From C-114 sp963719285 (GTDB lineage: Bacteria; Chloroflexota; Limnocylindria; Limnocylindrales; CSP1-4): a stretch of DNA of 64,000 nucleotides. The stretch spans positions 1,116,001-1,180,000 of the forward strand of contig CAVRBO010000001.1 of assembly GCA_963719285.1 (NCBI GenBank). Reading direction: 5' to 3'. Made by a program: the position numbers and the translations under genes. Every line of letters begins with the position of its first letter. Position 1 is the first letter of the stretch. Under the pieces are notes generated by a model. That model had not been told where the DNA came from. It made no database searches and saw nothing but the letters and a program-made list of their open reading frames with translations. Positions 1-8,700 of the stretch are shown one piece after another.

Positions 1-1077
1 GATGAGGACCGGCGCCGATGCCTGATAGGGCACCAACTGGGCAGCCGGCGACACGAAGATCGCGAGCAGGAAGAGGATGCCCGTGACGACCGAGGTGAGT
101 CCGGTTCGCCCACCCTCGCCGACACCGGCCGCGCTCTCGATGTAGCTCGTGTTGGACGAGACGCCGGCGAAGCCACCTAGGACGGCCGCGAGCGAGTCGA
201 CGAGCAGGATCCGGCCGATGCCCGGGATCTTGCCGTCGGCGTCGGTGATCTGGGCCTCCTCGGCGATGGCGGTCGCGGTCCCCATCGTGTCGAAGAAGTC
301 GGTGAGCATGATCGAGAAGATCGTCAGGATCGCCGCGAGCGTCGTGAACTTCGAGAACACCTGGCCGATGTCCATCTGCCCGATCGTGTCGAAGTGGAGC
401 GAGGCGTCGAACGAGGGGGCCTTGGCCACCCCGAGCACGATCGAAAGGACCGTCATGATCAGGATGCTCAAGAGCAGTGCCGCGGGAACCTTGCGAACGA
501 ACAGGATGACCGTGATGACGATGCCGAGGATCGTCAGGAACTGACCGGGTTCCGTCGGGAAGATGAACTCGACGGGGACGGGTCCGTCCCCTTTGGGCTG
601 CTGGATGAGTCCACCGTCGACGAACCCGATGAACATGATGAACAAGCCGATGCCGACGCCGATCGCCCGCTTGAGGGACGTCGGGACGGCATCCATGATC
701 GCCTCTCGAAGACCGACCAGCACCAGCAGGGTCACGACGACGCCTTCGAGGAAGATCACGCCCATCGCGCCCTGCCATGTCAGCGGGCCGTTGCCCGCCC
801 CGGCAAGGCCGAAGGCGACGATCCCGTTGATCCCCAGCCCGGCCGCGAGGGCGATCGGCACGTTCGCCACGATGCCCATCGCGATCGTCATCACACCCGC
901 GACGAGGGCGGTGGCTGCCGCGGCAGGGCCGATCGGTACGCCAGCCGCGCTCAGGATGAGCGGGTTCAGGAAGATGATGTAGGCCATGACCATGAACGTG
1001 GTCACGCCGGCGCGGATCTCCGTGGCGAGGTTCGTACCTCGTTCGGCGAACTTGAAATACGACGCGATCGCGTCCAC
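1..1077 (-). CDS. NCS2-family purine permease (AzgA/PbuG-like), 3' end missing
   Basis: Reading the minus strand from a GTG at 1077 gives 359 codons without a stop before the window edge. The product is a very hydrophobic multi-pass membrane protein. Motifs of the AzgA branch of nucleobase:cation symporter-2 are visible: an N-terminal FKFAERGTNLATEIRAG segment, FLNPLIL, and further on TDFFDTMGTATA and GGFAGVSSNTSYIES. Family members import adenine, guanine or hypoxanthine by proton symport; which substrate applies here cannot be told. A GGAGG lies 9 nt before the GTG, which decides the start. AzgA proteins are about 430 residues, so roughly 70 C-terminal residues lie outside the window. The next gene downstream is not visible. 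Confidence 0.85.
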   Translation of the reverse strand, partial: MDAIASYFKFAERGTNLATEIRAGVTTFMVMAYIIFLNPLILSAAGVPIGPAAAATALVAGVMTIAMGIVANVPIALAAGLGINGIVAFGLAGAGNGPLTWQGAMGVIFLEGVVVTLLVLVGLREAIMDAVPTSLKRAIGVGIGLFIMFIGFVDGGLIQQPKGDGPVPVEFIFPTEPGQFLTILGIVITVILFVRKVPAALLLSILIMTVLSIVLGVAKAPSFDASLHFDTIGQMDIGQVFSKFTTLAAILTIFSIMLTDFFDTMGTATAIAEEAQITDADGKIPGIGRILLVDSLAAVLGGFAGVSSNTSYIESAAGVGEGGRTGLTSVVTGILFLLAIFVSPAAQLVPYQASAPVLI

Positions 1078-1254
1078 GGGCGGCACCCTCCATCCTCCAG
1101 GTGCGCCGGGCCGGGCGGCTCGGACCGCACCACTGACCTCCACGGCTCGACCGTCCCACCGGTCAAGCCGGTCCATCGGCCGTTCCCGGCGGCCGATCGT
1201 CGCTCCCCCGTCGCTGGGATCCCCCGTCCCCCGTCGCCCCTCGCCGATGCGCGG

Positions 1255-1686
1255 CTACTCGTCCTCGCGGGCGTCGAGGCTGAGCAGCTCCATCTGCACG
1301 AACCCGCTGGTGTCGAATTCGAGCTGACGCGGCGCGGGGAGCTCCCGGCCGATGTCGCCGATGGGCGCGTACTCGATGACGACACGCTCGTCGCCCTGGA
1401 CGAGCGTGTAGACGATGAGCTGGTCGGGGCGCGTCTCGAACTCGAGATGCTCGAACGAATCGATGTTCAGACAGATCGCCAGCGGGGTGAAGTAGGTCGA
1501 CACCTCGGGCTGGTCGAACACGACCCGCTCCACCCAGCCGGTCCCGTGCTCCACGACATCGCGACCGCGGACGTACGTATAGGTGACCGTCTGCTTGAGC
1601 AGCGGACGCAGGAGGTGATGCATGTCCGTACGGCTCGACACGATCCCGCGGTTGACGAAGAACTTCGCGGGCGGCTCGGACGACAC
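1255..1686 (-). CDS. hypothetical protein (143 aa)
   Basis: I do not recognise this family. The product is a soluble, acidic protein rich in beta-prone stretches such as QTVTYTYVRGRDVVEHGTG and DQLIVYTLVQGDERVVIEY, with no signal peptide or membrane segment. I chose the GTG at 1686 because GGAG sits 6 nt upstream and the residues after it (VSSEPPAKFFVNRG) look coding. An ATG at 1623 would give 122 residues. The gene ends in acidic LSLDAREDE. It lies between the purine permease and the coenzyme A operon, pointing away from the latter, and its context gives no clear functional hint. Confidence 0.6.
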   Translation of the reverse strand: MSSEPPAKFFVNRGIVSSRTDMHHLLRPLLKQTVTYTYVRGRDVVEHGTGWVERVVFDQPEVSTYFTPLAICLNIDSFEHLEFETRPDQLIVYTLVQGDERVVIEYAPIGDIGRELPAPRQLEFDTSGFVQMELLSLDAREDE

Positions 1687-1834
1687 GCGGCGCTCCAGCT
1701 CGATACGGGACGGAACCGACAGGGCGCGGGATGGGAGGCCGGAGCGGGCGCTGGGGCGCCGATCCCGGCAGGCCGCGATGGTACCGCATCGCGAACGGCG
1801 CGGGTGAAGGTCTTGTCGCGCCCCGGGCCGGCCA

Positions 1835-1974
1835 TGGCACGGTGGGCGTGCCAACGGGAGATCGGGACGGCCCGAGCGGGCCTTCGGTCGTCGTTTCGCA
1901 CGCTGGGCGTGCCATCGCGAGGGTGTGGACCGATTCATCGCCGCTCCTTCGCTGGTCGGCACGCTGAGCGTGCC
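1835..1974. repeat. three spaced palindromes, consensus GGCACGCTGGGCGTGCC
   Basis: The copies are at 1835-1853 (7-bp arms TGGCACG/CGTGCCA, 5-nt loop), 1898-1912 (6-bp arms GCACGC/GCGTGC, 3-nt loop) and 1958-1974 (8-bp arms GGCACGCT/AGCGTGCC around one base). Centres are about 60 bp apart. They lie 63-214 bp upstream of the coaX start. They could be operators for a dimeric regulator or small hairpins in an upstream transcript; the sequence does not decide. Confidence 0.6.
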
Positions 1975-2036
1975 ACGGCCGCGGGTGGGCCGCGGGTGGG
2001 CCGAGGGTGGGCCGAGGGCCGCCACGGGGCGGCGCG

Positions 2037-2042
2037 TATCAT
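2037..2042 (+). promoter_or_regulatory. -10 element of the coaX operon
   Basis: TATCAT lies 6 nt before the coaX ATG, so transcription would start at or next to the A of the start codon (leaderless). No clear -35 and no Shine-Dalgarno sequence are present. Confidence 0.55.
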
Positions 2043-2048
2043 CCGGCC

Positions 2049-2861
2049 ATGCTCCTCACGGTCGACATCGGCAACACGAACATCACGATCGGGCTGGTCC
2101 GGGACGGCGCCCTCCTGGCCACTCGCCGAGCCGCGGCGCGGCAGGAGGCGACGGTCGACGAGGTCGAGCTCCTGCTCGACGGGCTCCTGGGCCTCGACGA
2201 GGCCCACCTGAGCGAGATCACTGCGATCTGCCTCGCCTCGGTCGTGCCCGCGCTCGGCGAAGCCATGGAGGAGATCGCCGCCCGCCGGCGCGTCCGGATC
2301 CTCGTCGCGTCCGCCGGGACCGTCCCGATCCCGATCCGGACCGACCGCCCGGCGGAGGTCGGGGCGGACCGGCTCGTGAACGCCCTGGCCGCGCTTCGGC
2401 TCTATGGCGCCCCTGCAGTCGTCGTGGACTTCGGGACGGCGACCACGTTCGACGTCGTCTCGGCGGATGGTGCCTATGTGGGTGGCGCGATCGCCCCCGG
2501 ACTCGAGCTCGGTCTCGACGCCCTCGCCCAGCGGACCGCGAAACTGCCGCGAGTCGTCCTGCGGGCACCGGACCGGGCCATCGGCCGGGACACGGCGAGC
2601 GCCATCCAGTCCGGCGCGGTCCTGGGCTACCAGGCCCTTGCCGCCGGACTTCTGGCCCGCATCCGCGGCGAGCTCGCGGCCAGCACCGGGATCGCGCCCC
2701 GGGACGTGAAGGCGATCCTCACCGGCGGCCTGTCGCAGGCGGGCTGGATCCAGGGCCTCGAGGGTATCGACGCCATCGATCCAGATCTCACACTCCGCGG
2801 CCTGGCGATCCTCCACGCCGAGGTCGCCGGCGGCGAGCCCATCGAGCTCGGTCTCGGATGA
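2049..2861 (+). CDS. coaX: type III pantothenate kinase
   Basis: CoaX phosphorylates pantothenate to 4'-phosphopantothenate, the first committed step of coenzyme A synthesis, in the cytoplasm. The 270-residue length fits the family (about 255-270). Near the N-terminus MLLTVDIGNTNITIGL carries the DxGNT phosphate-binding motif of the ASKHA fold. The middle has TDRPAEVGADRLVNALAA and VVDFGTATTFDVV, both typical of type III kinases, and the C-terminal half has GGLSQ. Unlike type II enzymes this family is usually insensitive to CoA feedback. The ATG at 2049 follows a TATCAT by 6 nt. The stop overlaps the next start (ATGA), making it first gene of coaX-coaBC-panB-panC. Confidence 0.95.
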   Translation: MLLTVDIGNTNITIGLVRDGALLATRRAAARQEATVDEVELLLDGLLGLDEAHLSEITAICLASVVPALGEAMEEIAARRRVRILVASAGTVPIPIRTDRPAEVGADRLVNALAALRLYGAPAVVVDFGTATTFDVVSADGAYVGGAIAPGLELGLDALAQRTAKLPRVVLRAPDRAIGRDTASAIQSGAVLGYQALAAGLLARIRGELAASTGIAPRDVKAILTGGLSQAGWIQGLEGIDAIDPDLTLRGLAILHAEVAGGEPIELGLG

Positions 2862-4357
2862 CCGGCCGGCCGAAGCCGGCGCCATCGCCGGCGCCGAAAG
2901 CGTCGTCCAAGCCGTCGCCGGCCCACTCGACCGGGCGCCGGCTCGAGGGTCGCCTCATCGCGCTCGGTGTCGCCGGCTCGATCGCGGCGTACAAGACACC
3001 CGAGCTCGTGCGGGCCCTCCAGGCCGAGGGCGCCGAGGTCGTCGCGCTCCTCACCCGATCCGCGACCCGCTTCGTCGCACCCCTGGCGCTGGCCGCCCTC
3101 ACCCGTCACGCGGTCGAAGACGACGTGCTCGGCCTGCTCCCGGACGGCCGGATCGGTCACATCGTCGCAGCCGACTCCGCGGACGTGATCCTCGTCGCGC
3201 CGGCCACGGCGAACTGGATGGCCTCGATGGCCGCCGGGCTGGCGGGCGACGTGGTGACCGCGACGTGCCTCGCGACATCGGCCCCGGTGGTCGTGGCGCC
3301 GGCGATGGACGGCGACATGTGGGCGCACCCGGCGACGCGGGCCAACGTGGGCCGGTTGCGCGACGCGTTCGGGTACGCGATCGTGGAACCCGAGAGCGGC
3401 GCGCTCGCGTCGGGCCGGACCGGCATCGGCCGCCTGGCCGCGCCGGACGTCATCGTCGAAGCGGTCGTGGCGGCCGTCGCCGGACGCGAACCGCGCTCAT
3501 CGGACCCGGCGTCGCGCCCGCCCGCCGCCCCGTCCCCCCGCGAGGCGGACCTGGCCGGACGGCACGTCGTCATCACGGCCGGCGGGACCGCCGAGCCGAT
3601 CGATCCCGTCCGCTTCATCACCAACCGCTCGACGGGCAAGATGGGGGTCGCGGTCGCCGAAGCCGCCCTGGACCGCGGCGCCCGGGTCACCCTCATCGTC
3701 GGGTCCGTCAGCGTCCCGCTCCCAGACCGGGCGACCATCATCAGCGTGGGCTCGACCGCGCAGATGCGCGCCGCGCTGCTCGTCGCGACCGTGACGGCCG
3801 ATCCGGACGGGCGCGCCTCGTTCGACGCGCTCGTCATGGCCGCCGCGGTGGCCGACTTCCGGCCCGTTCGGGCGGCGGAGACGAAGCTCGCCCGGGGTGA
3901 GGGCCTGACCCTCCAGCTCGAGCCGACCCCCGACCTCCTGGCCGAGGTCGCCCGGATCGTGCGCGGCCACGACGCGCTCGCCGAGACCAGCCGCCAGGCC
4001 CACACGCCGTCGCCGGTCCTCGTCGGGTTCGCGGCCGAGACCGGATCGCTCGAACGCGCGATCGACAAGCTGGAGCGCAAGGGCCTCGACCTCCTCGTCG
4101 CCAACGACATCTCCGAGGCGGGCTCGGGTTTCGGCACCGACACGAACCGGGTGACGATCTTCAGCGCGGAGGCGGCCCCAGACGCCTGGCCCCTCATGAC
4201 CAAGCGGGAAGTCGCGGATCGCCTGCTCGACCTCGTCGCCGCACGGCTGGACGCTCGCGACGCGGCGCGCCATCCTTCAGGAGCACCGGGCGTCGCGTCC
4301 ACAGCGCACGGGGCCAACGACGCGACCGAGCGTCAGACGCAGGAGACCGGCCGATGA
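2858..4357 (+). CDS. coaBC: bifunctional phosphopantothenoylcysteine decarboxylase / phosphopantothenate-cysteine ligase
   Basis: CoaBC joins cysteine to 4'-phosphopantothenate and then decarboxylates the product to 4'-phosphopantetheine. The protein has 499 residues after a Pro/Ala/Lys-rich N-terminal tail of about 30. The N-terminal flavoprotein (CoaC) half has GVAGSIAAYKTPELVRAL, the catalytic His region GHIVAAD, APATANWMASMAAG and APAMDGDMW. Its substrate loop reads GALASGRTGIGRL, with Ser where many Dfp proteins have Cys. The C-terminal ligase (CoaB) half has ITAGGTAEPIDPVRFITNRS followed by TGKMG, AAAVADFRP and LVANDIS. Start and stop both overlap neighbours by ATGA, implying translational coupling. 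Confidence 0.95.
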   Translation: MTGRPKPAPSPAPKASSKPSPAHSTGRRLEGRLIALGVAGSIAAYKTPELVRALQAEGAEVVALLTRSATRFVAPLALAALTRHAVEDDVLGLLPDGRIGHIVAADSADVILVAPATANWMASMAAGLAGDVVTATCLATSAPVVVAPAMDGDMWAHPATRANVGRLRDAFGYAIVEPESGALASGRTGIGRLAAPDVIVEAVVAAVAGREPRSSDPASRPPAAPSPREADLAGRHVVITAGGTAEPIDPVRFITNRSTGKMGVAVAEAALDRGARVTLIVGSVSVPLPDRATIISVGSTAQMRAALLVATVTADPDGRASFDALVMAAAVADFRPVRAAETKLARGEGLTLQLEPTPDLLAEVARIVRGHDALAETSRQAHTPSPVLVGFAAETGSLERAIDKLERKGLDLLVANDISEAGSGFGTDTNRVTIFSAEAAPDAWPLMTKREVADRLLDLVAARLDARDAARHPSGAPGVASTAHGANDATERQTQETGR

Positions 4358-5274
4358 GCGCCACCGCCGAACCGAATCGCCGCATCACCATCGCCGACAT
4401 CGCCAGGCTCTACGCGGACGGCAAGCGGATCCCGATGCTGACGGCGTACGACTACCCGACGGCGCGGATCCTGGACGAGGCCGGCATCCCGCTCATCCTG
4501 GTCGGCGACTCGCTCGGCGAAGTGGTGCTCGGCTACGACTCGACCGTCCGAGTGACGATGGCCGAGATGCTCCACCACACCCGGGCGGTGGCGCGAGGCA
4601 CGCAACGATCACTCGTCATCGGCGACATGCCGTTCCTGTCGTACGCGACGCCCGACGAGGCGCTCGACAACGCCGGCCGGTTCCTCCAGGACGGCGGCGC
4701 CCAGGCCGTCAAGATCGAGGGTGGGGTCCGGTCCGCACGGATCGTCGAGACCCTGGTCCGGGCGGGCATCCCCACGATGGGCCACATCGGCTGGACCCCC
4801 CAGGCGAAACACGGGCTGGGCGGCAAGACGCGCGTCCAGGGCAAGTCCCGCGATCAGGCCCGCGCGCTCCTGCACGACGCGCTCGCCCTCCAGGAAGCCG
4901 GCGCGTTCGGGATGGTCCTCGAGCTCGTGCCGGAGGGGCTCGCGGCCGCGATCACCGAGCGCCTGCGCATCCCGACGATCGGCATCGGAGCCGGCGCCGG
5001 GACGAGCGGCCAGGTCATCGTCATCACGGATCTGCTGGGTCTGGGCTCCTTCGTGCCACGCCACGCGCGGCCGTACGCCGACCTGCGTCAGACGATCCTG
5101 GCGGCCGCGACCGCGTACGCCGCGGACGTGGAGGCGGGCACGTTCCCCGGCCCGGAGCAGTCCACCCGGATGGACGAGGACGTCCTCGCCGACGTGCTCG
5201 GCCAGACCGGCGCCGACCGCCCGGGCGCATCGGAGACACCGGCCGGCGGGATCCCACTCGACCGCGACCTCTGA
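4354..5274 (+). CDS. panB: 3-methyl-2-oxobutanoate hydroxymethyltransferase
   Basis: PanB transfers a hydroxymethyl group from 5,10-methylene-THF to alpha-ketoisovalerate to give ketopantoate, the first step of pantothenate synthesis. The 306-residue TIM-barrel protein has MLTAYDYPTARILDEAGIP, the metal-binding LVGDSLGEVVLGY, GDMPFLSY, AVKIEGG, PTMGHIGWTPQ and IPTIGIGAGAG, all in the expected order. It has a C-terminal extension of about 30 residues after the barrel. It begins inside the coaBC stop (ATGA). Ketopantoate reductase (panE) and panD are not in the window, so they must be encoded elsewhere or replaced. Confidence 0.95.
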   Translation: MSATAEPNRRITIADIARLYADGKRIPMLTAYDYPTARILDEAGIPLILVGDSLGEVVLGYDSTVRVTMAEMLHHTRAVARGTQRSLVIGDMPFLSYATPDEALDNAGRFLQDGGAQAVKIEGGVRSARIVETLVRAGIPTMGHIGWTPQAKHGLGGKTRVQGKSRDQARALLHDALALQEAGAFGMVLELVPEGLAAAITERLRIPTIGIGAGAGTSGQVIVITDLLGLGSFVPRHARPYADLRQTILAAATAYAADVEAGTFPGPEQSTRMDEDVLADVLGQTGADRPGASETPAGGIPLDRDL

Positions 5275-5289
5275 CCGTGCGGGCCACCT

Positions 5290-5306
5290 CCGGCCGCGGC
5301 GGCCGG
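5290..5306 (+). other. GC hairpin between panB and panC
   Basis: CCGGCC and GGCCGG form a 6-bp stem around GCGGC, flanked by a further GGCCA/TGGCC pair (5282-5286 and 5308-5312). There is no T-run, so a full terminator is unlikely. It may be an mRNA stability or processing element. Confidence 0.35.
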
Positions 5307-5326
5307 ATGGCCCCGAGGCGACGTCC

Positions 5327-6163
5327 ATGACGCGGGTGCTGCGGACCCGGGCCGAGCTCCGGGCGGCGCTGGCCGGCGCTCCCCGGCCGATCGGGCTGGT
5401 GCCGACGATGGGCTGGCTCCACGAGGGCCATCGGTCGCTGATGGCCCGAGCGCGCGCCGAGTCCGCTACGACGGTCGTGACGATCTTCGTCAATCCGCGC
5501 CAGTTCGGTGACGCCTCCGACTTCAGCCAGTACCCGCGGAACGAGGCGCGCGACATCGCGATCTGCGAGTCGGAGGGGGTCGACATCGTCTGGGCGCCGC
5601 CGGTCGACGAGGTCTACCTGCACGGGTTCGACACGACGGTCATGGTGGGCGCCGTCGCCGGGCCACTCGAGGGAGCGGCGCGCCCCGGCCACTTCGCGGG
5701 CGTCGCCACGGTCGTGGCGATCCTGTTCTCGCTCGTACGGGCCGACCGCGCCTACTTCGGCCAGAAGGACGCCCAGCAGGTCATGGTCATCCGCCGCATG
5801 GCCCTGGACCTCGCGATCGGGACCGACGTCGTGGCCTGTCCCACGGTCCGCGAGCCGGACGGGCTCGCCCTGTCGTCGCGCAACGTCCACCTCCGGGGTG
5901 AGGAGCGCGTGGCCGCGGCCTCCCTCCACCGGGCACTGGTCGCGGCGCGCGAGCGGTGGGCGGCCGGCGAGCGCTCCGGCGACGCGTTGCGCGCGACGAT
6001 GCGCCACGTCCTCGACGCCGAGCCGCTCGCCCAGGTCGAGTACGTGTCCGTCGCGGACGCGACGACGCTCGCCGAGCTCGACAAGGTCGACGGGCCGGCG
6101 CTCCTCTCCCTCGCGGTCCGGTTCGGCAGGACCCGGCTCATCGACAACGACCTCCTGGGCTGA
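5327..6163 (+). CDS. panC: pantothenate synthetase (pantoate-beta-alanine ligase)
   Basis: PanC condenses pantoate with beta-alanine using ATP, via a pantoyl-adenylate, to give pantothenate. The protein has 278 residues, normal for the family. Visible signatures are LVPTMGWLHEGHRSL (substrate and HxGH nucleotide motif), TIFVNPRQF, RPGHFAGVATVV, AYFGQKDAQQ and LALSSRN (KMSKS-like position). The ATG at 5327 is 52 nt after panB. The upstream in-frame region belongs to panB's other frames and does not look coding. It is the last pathway gene of the operon; the MFS gene begins 6 nt later. Confidence 0.95.
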   Translation: MTRVLRTRAELRAALAGAPRPIGLVPTMGWLHEGHRSLMARARAESATTVVTIFVNPRQFGDASDFSQYPRNEARDIAICESEGVDIVWAPPVDEVYLHGFDTTVMVGAVAGPLEGAARPGHFAGVATVVAILFSLVRADRAYFGQKDAQQVMVIRRMALDLAIGTDVVACPTVREPDGLALSSRNVHLRGEERVAAASLHRALVAARERWAAGERSGDALRATMRHVLDAEPLAQVEYVSVADATTLAELDKVDGPALLSLAVRFGRTRLIDNDLLG

Positions 6164-6169
6164 CGTCCG

Positions 6170-7355
6170 ATGATGCGCCGCCTCCCGCTCGCGTACGTCG
6201 TGTACTTCGCGGCCACCGGAGCCGCCTTCCCGTACCTGCCGGTCTTCTACCACGATCTCGGCCTCACCTTCGACGCGATCGGTCTCGTGGCGGCCCTGCA
6301 GGCGGCCACCCAGCTCGTGACGGCTCCGATCTGGGGCGGCCTGGCCGACCGGTTCCCGCACTCGCGGCTGACCCTGCCCGCGGCGGCGCTGTTCGCCGCT
6401 GTCGGAGCTGCCGTCCTCCTCCTCGCCACGGACCTGCTGGGAGCGATCCTTGGCGCGATCGTCGGCGGCGTGATCCTGTTCGCGGGGCTGGCGGGCATCG
6501 GTCCCGTGCTCGACGCTCGCTCGCTCGAGCTCCTGGGCTCCGACCGCCACCGCTACGGGCAGGTCCGGGCCTGGGGATCGGTGGCCTTCGTCGTCTCGGC
6601 GACCATCGTGGGCGTCGTCCTGGACCGTGAGGGACCGCGTTCGATCTTCGCGATCTACCTGCCGGCCCTCCTGCTCACGGCGCTGGTCACGGCATTCCTC
6701 CCGCGCAAGGGCACCAGCCGATCGGCCAGCATCATGCGCGGCGCCCGGGTCGCGCCTGGCCTCGCCGGGGCTCGCCCTGTTCCTCGGCGGAGTCTTCCTC
6801 GTCTGGACGTCGCTCACGGCGCTCAACGCCTTCTATTCGATCCAGATCGTGGCCCTCGGTGGCGGGAACACCCTGGTCGGGCTCGCCTGGGCGCTCGGGG
6901 CGACCGTCGAGGTCCCGATCATGTTCGGCTATGCCCGGTTGGGCAGGCGCTTCGGGAACGAGCGGATCATGATCGTCGGCGCGTTCACCTTCGCGCTCCG
7001 GGCCCTGCTCGCGTCGCTCGCCGTGGACCCGGCCGCCCTCGTCTTCATCTCGGTCCTCGAGGGGTTCTCGTTCGCCTGCTTCTTCGTCGGGGGCGTGACC
7101 TACGTCGCCGGGCTCGCCCCGGCCTCGCTCTCGGGCACGGCCCAGGGCCTCTTCGCGGCGGTCGCCGGGCTCGCCACGATCGTGGGTTCGAGCCTGAGCG
7201 GGGTGGTCGCCGGCTGGCTCACGATCCCCGGCATGTTCGCGATGACCGCGGTGGGGCACTTGATCGCCGCGGTGGTCGTCACATACGCGATCCGGCGCGG
7301 GCCGGGGCAACGCCCGTCGCCGACTCCGACCTCCGCGCCATCGGCGGCCACCTGA
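6170..7355 (+). pseudogene. MFS transporter split by a frameshift
   Basis: Two overlapping frames together make one 12-helix major facilitator protein of about 395 residues. The first frame, from ATG 6170, runs MMRRLPLAYVVYFAATGAAF through the motif-A-like GGLADRFPHSR and six hydrophobic helices to about 6740. The second frame takes over with SRLASPGLALFLGGVFLVW and continues through helices 7-12 to the stop at 7355. The switch lies between about 6737 and 6765, next to a CCCGGG run, and needs one base removed (or two added). It follows panC by 6 nt, so it is probably in the same operon and could move pantothenate or a precursor, but the substrate is unproven. The break may be a sequencing error. 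Confidence 0.75.
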
Positions 7356-7367
7356 CCCGCCCTGGAG

Positions 7368-7412
7368 CGTCCGGCCGCCGCGGCGCGGCCGCGGTCTCCG
7401 AAGCGCCGGACG
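7368..7412. terminator. possible bidirectional terminator between convergent genes
   Basis: CGTCCGG (7368-7374) pairs with CCGGACG (7406-7412), and the loop itself is a GC palindrome. It lies between the stops at 7355 (+) and 7431 (-). No T-run is present. Confidence 0.3.
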
Positions 7413-7430
7413 ATCCCGGCCCGCGTGCCG

Positions 7431-8630
7431 CTAGACCTTCGTCGCGGCCTCGAGGATGCGGTCGATGTCGAGGTGCTCCGCCACGAGCGCCTTGATGAGC
7501 GCGATCTTCTCCCGGTCGGCCGAGTGCGTCTTCACCAGGAGGTCGTGGACCTCCGACGCGACCAGGTACGTGTCGTCCGGGACGAGCGTGGCGAACAGGT
7601 CGGCCCGCCGGATCGCGTCGATGATGGCGGGGCGCGGCCGGTAGCCGCCTGTGAGCAGGAGGCCGAGCGCGGCGCCCTCGTGCCCGTCGACGGCCGCGAC
7701 CCCGCCCCATGGCCGGCCGGCCAGGCGCCCGCCGGGAGGACCCGCGGTCGCCGCCGGATCCGGCGCCGGGCCTTCCAGTCGCCCGCTCGGCGGTCCGACG
7801 AGGTGGGCCGTAGTGAGCGTCAGGATCACGTCCTCGCGATCGCCCGGCACGATGACCAGCGTCCGGGGTCCGACCCGCTCCAGCATGTGGCCGGGCTCCA
7901 TCGCCCCGATCGCGACATCGCCGATGACCGCGTCGAGGTCCGGACCGGGGTGGAGCGGCTCGCCCCGGACGCCCTCGAGGACCATCCCGAGGGTCGGGTT
8001 CGAGAGGATGGGCCGGTAGGGCAGCACGCCGAGGAGGGGGATGCCGTGGTTCGCCAGTCCGCGCTCGAGCGTCCCCACGATGCCCGGCTGAGCATCGAGC
8101 TCGACTTTGTTGACGATCGCCCCGGCGACCGGCACGCCGTGGGCCGCGAAGAGCGAGGCGTTGAGGACGATCTCGTCGATGGGCCGGCCGACGCCGCCCT
8201 CCGACACGATGACGACCGGCACGCCGAGCATCGCGGCGACCCCGGCGTTGGACAGGCCGATCACCGCCCCGACGCCGGCGTGTCCCGTGCCCTCGACGAG
8301 CAGCACGTCATGCTCGACGAAGTCGCCCGCTGCCATGCGGATGCGGGCGCCCAGGTCCTCGACGACATCTCCGGCGATGTACGACTTCGTGAACCCGCGC
8401 GGGATGTGGACCGGGCTCATCGAGGTGAGCGGGTCGGTCAGGCCGAACACGGCCCGCATCAGGACCGCGTCCTCGTCGGCCGGCGTACCGTCGACCTCGA
8501 CCGTCCGCTGGCCGACCGGCTTCATGAACCCGATCGACAACCCTTCGCGGCGGAACCCGTCGAGGAATCCGAGGGCAGTGGTCGTCTTGCCCCGGTTCTG
8601 GCCCGTCGCGGCGAGGTAGAGCTGGCGCAT
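7431..8630 (-). CDS. BioD-like P-loop protein with DRTGG domain (phosphotransacetylase N-terminal type)
   Basis: The 399-residue protein begins MRQLYLAATGQNRGKTTTAL, a BioD-like P-loop. It continues with GFMKPVGQR, DVLLVEGTGHAGVG and VVIVSEGGVGRPIDE, all matching the dethiobiotin-synthetase-like domain found at the N-terminus of long phosphate acetyltransferases. The C-terminal third contains ALGLLLTGGYRPRPAIIDAI, which fits a DRTGG domain. The catalytic acetyltransferase domain is absent, so it is a stand-alone sensory or regulatory version (COG0857). What ligand it binds is unknown. A Pro/Gly-rich linker of about 30 residues separates the domains. It follows the 201-aa gene by 70 nt on the same strand. 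Confidence 0.75.
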   Translation of the reverse strand: MRQLYLAATGQNRGKTTTALGFLDGFRREGLSIGFMKPVGQRTVEVDGTPADEDAVLMRAVFGLTDPLTSMSPVHIPRGFTKSYIAGDVVEDLGARIRMAAGDFVEHDVLLVEGTGHAGVGAVIGLSNAGVAAMLGVPVVIVSEGGVGRPIDEIVLNASLFAAHGVPVAGAIVNKVELDAQPGIVGTLERGLANHGIPLLGVLPYRPILSNPTLGMVLEGVRGEPLHPGPDLDAVIGDVAIGAMEPGHMLERVGPRTLVIVPGDREDVILTLTTAHLVGPPSGRLEGPAPDPAATAGPPGGRLAGRPWGGVAAVDGHEGAALGLLLTGGYRPRPAIIDAIRRADLFATLVPDDTYLVASEVHDLLVKTHSADREKIALIKALVAEHLDIDRILEAATKV

Positions 8631-8700
8631 CGGCGGTGGGTCGGTCAGCCGGTGGGCACGTCGGCGGCTGGGGCGGGTCGACCGGTCCTGGCCAGCCCGG

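Larger units (their letters stand above)
1687..2048. other. non-coding gap holding three related palindromes
   Basis: No credible gene is present. The gap separates the divergently transcribed 143-aa gene and coaX. It holds three copies of an imperfect palindrome with the core GGCACG...CGTGCC (listed separately) and, at its right end, the coaX -10 element. Confidence 0.6.

Noticed and set aside
394..2211. 605-codon plus-strand open frame over the left end
   Set aside because: It runs antisense to the purine permease, across a non-coding gap and into coaX in another frame; no recognisable domain.
3420..3440. Ser in place of Cys in the CoaC substrate loop as evidence of inactivity
   Set aside because: Bacterial CoaBC proteins vary at this loop, and all other catalytic motifs and the operon context are intact.
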